From Planctomycetota bacterium (GTDB lineage: Bacteria; Planctomycetota; PUPC01; JACPCR01): 38,005 nucleotides of DNA. The stretch is taken from the NCBI GenBank assembly GCA_016179685.1, contig JACPCR010000106.1, positions 1-38,005 on the forward strand, written 5' to 3'. The translations under genes and the position numbers were made by a program. Below, one piece after another: positions 32,725-38,005 of this stretch (the first letter of the stretch is position 1; each line of letters begins with the position of its first letter). The notes under the pieces were generated by a model, which was not told where the DNA came from, ran no database searches, and was given only the letters and a program-made list of their open reading frames with translations.

Positions 32725-34569
32725 ATGTCCCTGAAACCCGTCCTGAAAGAGCCTTTTGAAGAGGTCCTGCCGGACCTCTTCCGTTACCATGGTGATTGCT
32801 GCGCGGTCTACGTCCTTCGCTGGGACGACCGCGCGCTCCTGATCGACCTCGGCTCCGGCGCGGTCCTCGATGATCTCCCGCGTCTGGGCATCCGCCGCGT
32901 GGATTCCGTCACGCTCACCCATGCGCACCGCGACCAATGCCAAGGCGCCGACCGGCTCGACAGGGCTGGCGTCCCGCTCCATTTGCCCCGGGCCGCTGAG
33001 GATTTCGTGCGGCCCGAGAAACGCCGGGATTTCCGCCTGGCCACCCCCCTTCTCCGGGCCTACCCCGGCGACGGGTTCGAGCCTCCGCGGCCCATGTCCC
33101 ACGCCCTTTTCGACGTCCAGCCGGGCCAGACCGTTCGCTTCGGGCCATTCCTTCTCGATGTGCATCCTGCGCCGGGCCACACCGGCCACCAGGTCGCTTA
33201 CCTCTGGTGGAAGGACCCCCACCATGTTCTTTTCTGCGGCGACGAGATTCATTCTCCGGGAAAGATACACGAGCCCTATCACCTCGAAACGGACCATTAC
33301 ACGGGGACGGGAGCGCGGCGGGCCGCCGACTCGCTGCGCAGCCTTCGGATGTTGTGCCCGAACGTCCTCTGCCCCTCCCATGGGCCCGTCTTTCGGGGCG
33401 ACACCTGGCCCGTTTTTCTCGAGACCGAGGACGCCCTGGAAAGGCTCGGCCGGCTCAAGGACAGCATTTTTCCAGGTTGCGGACCCGATCAGCGCCTGAT
33501 CCGTCCCTGGGGAACGCAGTTGACGCGGCTGACCGACCATCTTCTCCTGTGGGCGAACAGCTACTTCCTGCTCGCGGACGAGGGCGGCGCCCTCATGGTC
33601 GATTGCGGCAACGCGTTCACGGAGACCCTGTGGGACGATTTCGCCCGCGAAAGCGGTGGACGCCGTGTCGAGGTCGTCCTGATCACCCACATCCATTGCG
33701 ACCACCTTGAAGAGGTCGGCAACCTCCGCCGCGTCTTCCCCGAGGCCCAGGTGTGGGTGCACGAAAACCTCGCCGCGGTAGTCGAAAAGCCCTCGGCCTT
33801 CCGGCGTCCCTGGCTCGCACGCGAGCGCCTGCGCGTGGACCGCGCTCTGCGCGAGGCCGATACGGTCAGATGGCGCGAGTACGAATTGACGGCCCATTTC
33901 TATCCGGGCCAGACGGACCTCCATGCCTGCTACGAGGCGCATGTGGACGGACACCACGTCCTCTTCTCGGGCGACAATTTCTACCCGGCCCAACAATGGG
34001 GCGGCATGGGCGGCCTCTGCGGCCTCAACGGCGGAAACCCCCGTCGCGGCTGGCGAAAATCCATCCAGCTCGTCATGGACATCCGTCCCGAATGGATGCT
34101 CTGCGCACATACCCACCCCTTCCTCTATCGCCGCGACCATTTCGAAAAGGCCCTGGCCTGGACCGAGGAAACCGCCAGGCAGATGGAAGCCCTCGCCCCC
34201 GATGGCAACCTCGAACGACACCACGACCCCCACTGGACCGGGCTCTTCCCCTACGTGCAGCAGGCTCGGGCCGGCGAGGATTTCCACGTCATGGCTGCCC
34301 TGCACAACACTTGTGCTCAGACCCGAAACGCCTCGGTCGCACTCGTCGTGCCTGCCGATTGGCTCTGCACGCCCGAGATATGCACCGCCGAGGTGCCCCC
34401 GGACGGCGAGGCCAGGCTGGCCTTTACCGTGCGTGCGCCTCGGTCCGCCTCCGGCCGGCATCTCCTAGCGCTCGATGTGCTCTACGATGGCGTCTACCTG
34501 GGCGAGAAGGCGGAATGCTACGTGGACGTCGATCCGTTCTGGCCGCCATTTCTCATCCCGGCGGGATGA
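32725..34569 (+). CDS. Protein with two tandem metallo-beta-lactamase domains
   Basis: A 614-residue soluble protein with two MBL-fold domains. Domain 1 has THAHRDQ (65-71; Gln replaces the last His of HxHxDH), PGHTGHQ, FCGDEIHS and CPSHGP. Domain 2 has the complete THIHCDH (321-327), YPGQTDLHACY, FSGDN and CAHTHPF. Both should bind metal, but site 1 is altered. A beta-sandwich tail (VVPADWLCTPEICTAEVPPD) ends the protein. MBL-fold enzymes hydrolyse esters, lactones, thioesters, phosphodiesters or sulfates; this pairing does not show which. ATG 32725 is used; GTG 32707 is possible and no Shine-Dalgarno is seen for either. It is divergent from the beta-rich gene, and its 3' end overlaps the convergent AAA gene by 52 bases inside a palindrome. 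Confidence 0.85.
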   Translation: MSLKPVLKEPFEEVLPDLFRYHGDCCAVYVLRWDDRALLIDLGSGAVLDDLPRLGIRRVDSVTLTHAHRDQCQGADRLDRAGVPLHLPRAAEDFVRPEKRRDFRLATPLLRAYPGDGFEPPRPMSHALFDVQPGQTVRFGPFLLDVHPAPGHTGHQVAYLWWKDPHHVLFCGDEIHSPGKIHEPYHLETDHYTGTGARRAADSLRSLRMLCPNVLCPSHGPVFRGDTWPVFLETEDALERLGRLKDSIFPGCGPDQRLIRPWGTQLTRLTDHLLLWANSYFLLADEGGALMVDCGNAFTETLWDDFARESGGRRVEVVLITHIHCDHLEEVGNLRRVFPEAQVWVHENLAAVVEKPSAFRRPWLARERLRVDRALREADTVRWREYELTAHFYPGQTDLHACYEAHVDGHHVLFSGDNFYPAQQWGGMGGLCGLNGGNPRRGWRKSIQLVMDIRPEWMLCAHTHPFLYRRDHFEKALAWTEETARQMEALAPDGNLERHHDPHWTGLFPYVQQARAGEDFHVMAALHNTCAQTRNASVALVVPADWLCTPEICTAEVPPDGEARLAFTVRAPRSASGRHLLALDVLYDGVYLGEKAECYVDVDPFWPPFLIPAG

Positions 34570-35090
34570 GAAATGGCGGCCAGAACGAGCTGCGCTCGTT
34601 CCTCCACAGACAGGGGTGGCACTCGGACCGGCTCGTAGCCCAGGTCCCGATACGCCTTCTCGAGCAGTTCCTGGATGCGGCGGGCGGTGCGTGCATCCTC
34701 ACGCCGTACCGTGTCCTTCTGGTAGCCCGCCAGAGGTTCGAGCAGAAATACGCCCGTGTAACGCCCGCGCCCGTGCTCGACCAGCTCCGGCAACACCGCC
34801 AGGCCATAGAGCAGCAGGTAGGCCATGCCGTCCGGCACTCCCCGGTCCAGGAAGACCACCTGGCCCGAGGCCATGGATTCCTTATCGAGCTGGATTTCGA
34901 GCACGCGCTTCTGAAAGGCCGTTGCGTCCCTCCACGGCAGGACCGTGCTGTTGAGCGCCTTCTGCTCCTCGATCAGGTCCCGCGCCGTCTCCCGCACGAC
35001 CGTGTAGCCCCGCGCGGCCAGATGCTCGAGCAGCGCCGTCTTCCCCACTCCGGGCCCGCCCGTCAGCACGAATCGACAGGTCGTCGTCAT
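34518..35090 (-). CDS. AAA_28-type nucleotide-binding protein
   Basis: A 190-residue P-loop protein: GGPGVGKT (11-18), RETARDLIEEQKA, and FLDRGVPDGMAYLLLYG, the last being the Asp-Arg-Gly signature of the AAA_28 / NadR-C-like family of small kinases and ATPases. ATP binding is likely; the substrate is unknown. The final residues (AAISHPAGMRNGGQNGSTST) run into a long palindrome and look like an extension caused by it, since family members end near VEERAQLVLA. It begins 3 bases after the stop of the GT87-like gene, so the two are one operon. The Shine-Dalgarno is weak. Confidence 0.8.
   Translation of the reverse strand: MTTTCRFVLTGGPGVGKTALLEHLAARGYTVVRETARDLIEEQKALNSTVLPWRDATAFQKRVLEIQLDKESMASGQVVFLDRGVPDGMAYLLLYGLAVLPELVEHGRGRYTGVFLLEPLAGYQKDTVRREDARTARRIQELLEKAYRDLGYEPVRVPPLSVEERAQLVLAAISHPAGMRNGGQNGSTST
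34535..34587. terminator. 53-base perfect palindrome at a convergent gene overlap, copy 2
   Basis: Twenty-six base pairs around a single central G: arm CGTTCTGGCCGCCATTTC then TCATCCCG, followed by the exact reverse complement. It contains the last codons of both the MBL gene and the AAA gene. A second short hairpin (GAACGAGC-TGC-GCTCGTTC, 34583-34601) adjoins it. The core matches the 22723 copy with compensating changes. Confidence 0.75.
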
Positions 35091-35093
35091 GGC

Positions 35094-36401
35094 CTACTTC
35101 TGCCTTGCTCCTCGGTAAAACGACCAGGCCAGGACAGCGAGAAACAGTGTCCGCGCGGCCACCACAGCCTGGAGCACCGCGGGGCCCCGGTCCGTGACGC
35201 TGAAGGTGTAAAGCCAGAGCGGCATCTCGACAAAATGAATGGCCGTCCAGGCCAGGAGCGCGCCGGCCCCGCCCGGGGTGGGATAAACGGCGAGGAGGAG
35301 CGCGGCCGGTACGATCGAAAACTGTGGACTCCATCCCTTCGAATAGAGCAGAAAGAGCAGCAGGAGATAACCGCCGTAGGGGACGGCCCGGCGTGCGTCC
35401 TTTGTGGGCAGCCCCGACCACGTGGCGGCGAAAAGGGCCAGAAAGATCAATCCCGCAAGGAGATAGAGCCCCCCGCGGGTCGAGCCCGGAAAGGCTGAGA
35501 GGTCAGTGGAGAACCGGCTGAGTACCCGCATCCGATGCACGGGAGACAGTCCGCTGCTGCGCGTCGATTCCATCCTCTTGACGGCCTCGACGGCTGCGGC
35601 GGGCACCTCGGGCGCAGGCTGTCCAGGAGCGAGTTGCCAGCCGAGGTAACCGATTCCGTAATGGCCTTCGAGAAGCGCCCAGACGGTTTCCCACGGTTGC
35701 CGTATGGCATTGGCCTTCAGCGGCATGACCGCCAGTTCCGAGTTGACGGCGAAAAAGCTGCCCCAGAAGAGGCCTGCGGCGATGAGCGCTGCGAGGACGA
35801 GCCTTGCGGCCTCACCGGAGCTGCGGCGGAACTTGATCAGTGCGGGCAGCAAAGCGAGCGGGAACAGCTTCGTTGCGAAACCCAGGCCGAGGGCCAGGCC
35901 TGCGGGGTACGGCCGTTCCTCGAGGAAGGCATCGAGACACCACAGGATGAAGAAAAGCGCCATCCCGTCGAAGAAGCCGGCGCCGGCGAAGCTGGCCAGG
36001 AAGGTGAGGCAGAATGCCCCCCCTGCGAAGCCGGCCCGCACTTTATCCGCCTGCCGGGCGACGATCCGGTAGAGAAAGACCGCGCTGCCAACGTCGAACA
36101 ACGCCATGGTCCCCTGGAGGGCCAGGCCATAGGCCTGGAAGTGTTCCGGGCCGCCGGCAGGCCACGCCAGGGCGAGAAGCCGATAAATTCCAACCGAGAG
36201 ATAAGGAAAGAGCGGCGGATATTCGAGCCAGTAATGGACGAAGGGATAGAGCCCGTAGTCGGAGAGTTGCGCAAAGGGGTAATGAAAATCCGTGAATTCA
36301 GAATACCGGGGTGTGAACCAGAAGGCGGACAGAATCCGCAGGACGCCGAAAAGCGCCAGGTAGAGGGCGAAGTCCGAAGTCATACGCTGTCTCTGGCTCA
36401 T
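35094..36401 (-). CDS. GT87-like polytopic glycosyltransferase (DUF2029)
   Basis: An inner-membrane protein of 435 residues with about nine to eleven helices. The first loop, FTPRYSEFTDFHYPFAQLSD with Asp residues after helix 1, and the later EYPPLFPYLSVGIYRLLA, FATKLFPLALLPALIK and YSKGWSPQFSIVPAALLL, fit GT-C fold polyprenyl-phosphate-mannose-type glycosyltransferases (GT87/DUF2029). Such enzymes add a hexose to a lipid or glycan on the outer face of the membrane; the acceptor is unknown. The start ATG 36401 gives the first helix about eight residues in; ATG 36383 and an earlier in-frame start are alternatives, and no Shine-Dalgarno is seen. The AAA_28 gene follows after 3 bases. Confidence 0.8.
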   Translation of the reverse strand: MSQRQRMTSDFALYLALFGVLRILSAFWFTPRYSEFTDFHYPFAQLSDYGLYPFVHYWLEYPPLFPYLSVGIYRLLALAWPAGGPEHFQAYGLALQGTMALFDVGSAVFLYRIVARQADKVRAGFAGGAFCLTFLASFAGAGFFDGMALFFILWCLDAFLEERPYPAGLALGLGFATKLFPLALLPALIKFRRSSGEAARLVLAALIAAGLFWGSFFAVNSELAVMPLKANAIRQPWETVWALLEGHYGIGYLGWQLAPGQPAPEVPAAAVEAVKRMESTRSSGLSPVHRMRVLSRFSTDLSAFPGSTRGGLYLLAGLIFLALFAATWSGLPTKDARRAVPYGGYLLLLFLLYSKGWSPQFSIVPAALLLAVYPTPGGAGALLAWTAIHFVEMPLWLYTFSVTDRGPAVLQAVVAARTLFLAVLAWSFYRGARQK

Positions 36402-36427
36402 GGACGTGGGCCTGATACCCCCGAGGT

Positions 36428-36453
36428 GACGAGTGGGCAAGGGCATCCGCACT
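36428..36453. repeat. Degenerate relative of the 13781 hairpin
   Basis: ACGAGTGGGCAAGGGCATCC then GCACT matches ACGAGTTGCGCAAGTGCATCC then GCACT of the hairpin at 13781 closely, but the right arm is lost. It lies in the leader of the GT87-like gene. Confidence 0.4.
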
Positions 36454-36536
36454 GGCTGAGTTGTTGCGGGCATCCTATACCAAAATCAGACTTTTCGCGT
36501 CGAAAGAGCTCTTGGATTTCGCCGCCGTTTTTCCCT

Positions 36537-36582
36537 AGTATTCCTGCTCTGAAGCGCGGAAGCACTTCTGATCAGGAATACT
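36537..36582 (+). promoter_or_regulatory. Inverted repeat covering the Gfo/Idh ribosome binding site
   Basis: AGTATTCCTG (36537-36546) and CAGGAATACT (36573-36582) are exact reverse complements 26 bases apart, and the right arm contains the AGGA that serves the ATG at 36587. The spacer has a further GAAG/CTTC pair. In mRNA this would hide the ribosome binding site; on DNA it could be a dimer operator. A ligand or protein partner is not known. Confidence 0.5.
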
Positions 36583-36586
36583 CACG

Positions 36587-37795
36587 ATGCTCACCAGGCC
36601 CCAAATCACCATCGGTCTCGTCGGCGCTCGGTTCGCCGCCTCCTTCCACCTTGACGCCTACCGCCGCGTTTACGGCGTCGATGTCCGTGTCAAGGGCGTC
36701 ACCTCACGCGATCCGGCCAGCGCGGCACGCTTCGCCCAGGAACATTCCCTCGAGGTCGCTTATCCCAGCGTCGATGACCTGCTCGCCGATCCTGAGGTCC
36801 AGTGGGTCGACCTCTGCTGCCCCAACGCGTTTCACGAGCCGCTCGCCGTCCGGGCCGCCAGCGCTGGCAAGCACGTGGTCTGCGAGAAGCCGCTGACCGG
36901 CTACTTTGGCGGCGACCGCGGCAAGACCCTCGAGAGCGTCCCTCGAGACCTGATGTTCCGTGAGGCCATGGCGGGCGCCGAACGCATCGCCGAGGCCGTG
37001 CGCAAGGCGGGCCGCTTCTTCGGTTACGCCGAGAACTGGGTCTACGCCCCGGCGGTCCAGAAGGCCCGGCGTCTGCTGGCCCAGTCCGACAACACCATCC
37101 TTCGAATCGTGGGCGAGGAGTCCCACAGCGGGACGCATTCGCCCTACGCCATGGAGTGGAGGACCAGCGGCGGCGGAGCGCTCCTCAACAAGGGCTGCCA
37201 TCCCCTGGGCGCAGCCCTTTACCTCAAATACGACGAAGGACGCCGCAAAGCCGGCAAGCCGATCAAACCCAAGGCCGTCACCGCCGAGGTGGCCCACCTC
37301 ACCCGCATCCCTTCCTTCGTCGCCGAGCCTGACAAGTTCATTCGCACCGGCTGGGTGGATTGCGAGGACTGGGGCAGCATGCTGGTGACCTTCGAGGACG
37401 GGTCCGTCGCCCAGATCACCGCGGGCGACACAACCTTGGGCGGCATCCACAACGTCCTCCGAGTCCTTTCCAGCAAGTCTGTGATCGATTGCAACATCAA
37501 TCCCAACACCAGCGTCGTCGCTTACGCCCCTTCACCCGCCACATTCGGTCAGGAATACCTCCGCGAGAAACTTGAGACCAAGGCCGGGTGGAACTTCACC
37601 AATCCCGATGAGGACTGGTCAAACGGCTTTTACAACGAATTCCAGGATTTCTGCGAGTCCGCGGTCGCCGGACGGCCGCCTCAGAGCGGAATCGAGCTGG
37701 CTAGAGACATCGTGATCGTCGGATATGCCGCTTACGTGTCCGCTGCGACAGGCCAGCGCGTCGATCTCACCCCGTACTTCGCAACTTCTCAATAA
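36587..37795 (+). CDS. Gfo/Idh/MocA-family oxidoreductase
   Basis: A 402-residue NAD(P)-dependent dehydrogenase. The Rossmann start is ITIGLVGARFAASFHLDAYR, with R-F in place of the usual G/A spacing but the same fold. The family signature EKPLTGYF follows KHVVC, and the active-site region NKGCHPLGAALYLKYDEG carries the His-Asn-type residues of the C-terminal domain. Such enzymes oxidise or reduce sugars, inositols and related polyols; substrate is not predictable. The start is set by AGGA nine bases upstream and by family alignment. It lies at the end of the window near the MBL and beta-rich genes; a combined role in sugar breakdown is a guess. The leader holds a ribosome-binding-site-covering repeat. 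Confidence 0.9.
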   Translation: MLTRPQITIGLVGARFAASFHLDAYRRVYGVDVRVKGVTSRDPASAARFAQEHSLEVAYPSVDDLLADPEVQWVDLCCPNAFHEPLAVRAASAGKHVVCEKPLTGYFGGDRGKTLESVPRDLMFREAMAGAERIAEAVRKAGRFFGYAENWVYAPAVQKARRLLAQSDNTILRIVGEESHSGTHSPYAMEWRTSGGGALLNKGCHPLGAALYLKYDEGRRKAGKPIKPKAVTAEVAHLTRIPSFVAEPDKFIRTGWVDCEDWGSMLVTFEDGSVAQITAGDTTLGGIHNVLRVLSSKSVIDCNINPNTSVVAYAPSPATFGQEYLREKLETKAGWNFTNPDEDWSNGFYNEFQDFCESAVAGRPPQSGIELARDIVIVGYAAYVSAATGQRVDLTPYFATSQ

Positions 37796-37862
37796 GATCG
37801 GGGAGATGACCCCGCCAAATTTCATAACCGATGATGATTCAGCACGTTACGGATTTTCGTAG

Positions 37863-37905
37863 CGAAGCGCGTCAGCGCTTCGGCGAAGCCCGGAAGGGCT
37901 TCGCC
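37863..37905. terminator. Twin hairpins after the Gfo/Idh gene
   Basis: CGAAGCGC-GTCA-GCGCTTCG (37863-37882) is followed without a gap by GGCGAAGCCC-GGAA-GGGCTTCGCC (37882-37905). Both stems are perfect. They lie about 70 bases after the stop and could be a terminator or REP-type element. The rest of 37796-38005 has a short GGTC tandem near 37940 and no gene. Confidence 0.5.
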
Positions 37906-38005
37906 TCTGGAGTTTGGCAGATAATTTGAACATTCTTGACCGGTCGGTCGGTCGCTTCCCCCCAAAGGCTGGCGACACTACGGCGGTTGTGTTTTACTTA
38001 CGGGA

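Noticed and set aside
32605..34461. A 618-codon open frame on the minus strand
   Set aside because: Antisense to the tandem metallo-beta-lactamase gene, whose metal motifs are clear on the plus strand.
37863..37905. tRNA or other structured RNA gene
   Set aside because: Two simple hairpins without a cloverleaf or conserved RNA sequence; no rRNA or tRNA was recognised anywhere in the window.

Overview
This is a GC-rich chromosomal window. It looks like a Gram-negative bacterium from a little-cultured lineage of the planctomycete / BRC1 (Sumerlaeota) / Hydrogenedentota kind. That placement is an inference from gene content: lipoproteins, paired BatA-like and DUF58 proteins, a pilin-like protein with an N-terminal methylation motif, Gfo/Idh and metallo-beta-lactamase genes, and an FHA-bearing Ser/Thr kinase. 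No rRNA, tRNA, CRISPR array or transposase gene was seen. TGA is used as an ordinary stop by many genes, so the code is standard.

Layout. 1-2.5 kb: a DUF4143-type AAA ATPase broken by an in-frame TGA, with a truncated gene at the left edge, then a small lipoprotein. 2.7-4.7 kb: an intergenic repeat, a DHH phosphoesterase, and a two-gene STAS / RsbW-like anti-sigma switch. 4.9-8.0 kb: an ArnT-like glycosyltransferase followed at 12 nt by a Ser/Thr kinase with an FHA tail. 8.3-9.5 kb: a membrane-anchored DUF3179 protein whose expected CxxC motif reads TGA-x-x-Cys, with a hairpin just downstream in the mRNA that fits a bacterial SECIS element. This is the best candidate for a new finding, a predicted selenoprotein. 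9.7-14.8 kb: a coxM-coxS-coxL-type molybdenum hydroxylase operon, a pilin-like protein and a MoaD-like sulfur carrier. 15.4-22.7 kb: a BatA-like protein on the minus strand, then cysE, DUF58, a second BatA-like protein and an M50 protease on the plus strand, with gene overlaps.

22.8-27.2 kb: a transglutaminase-like protein and a MurJ-family flippase with about 395 residues inserted before its last membrane helix. 27.5-31.7 kb: a secreted low-complexity TPR protein with a 66-bp tandem repeat, an aspartate aminotransferase, a gene-poor stretch and a TPR lipoprotein. 31.9-37.8 kb: a beta-rich protein of unknown function, a protein with two metallo-beta-lactamase domains, an AAA_28 nucleotide-binding protein and a GT87-like glycosyltransferase in one transcription unit, and a Gfo/Idh/MocA oxidoreductase.

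Two families of intergenic repeats run through the window. One is a modular element (positions 2707-2861 and 17535-17745, with shorter copies at 8226 and 32598). The other is a GC-rich palindrome placed exactly between convergent genes (22723 and 34535), with base-pair-preserving differences between copies. Envelope functions (flippase, glycosyltransferases, Bat-like proteins, M50 protease, transglutaminase) dominate the middle of the window, but no single pathway joins all the genes.
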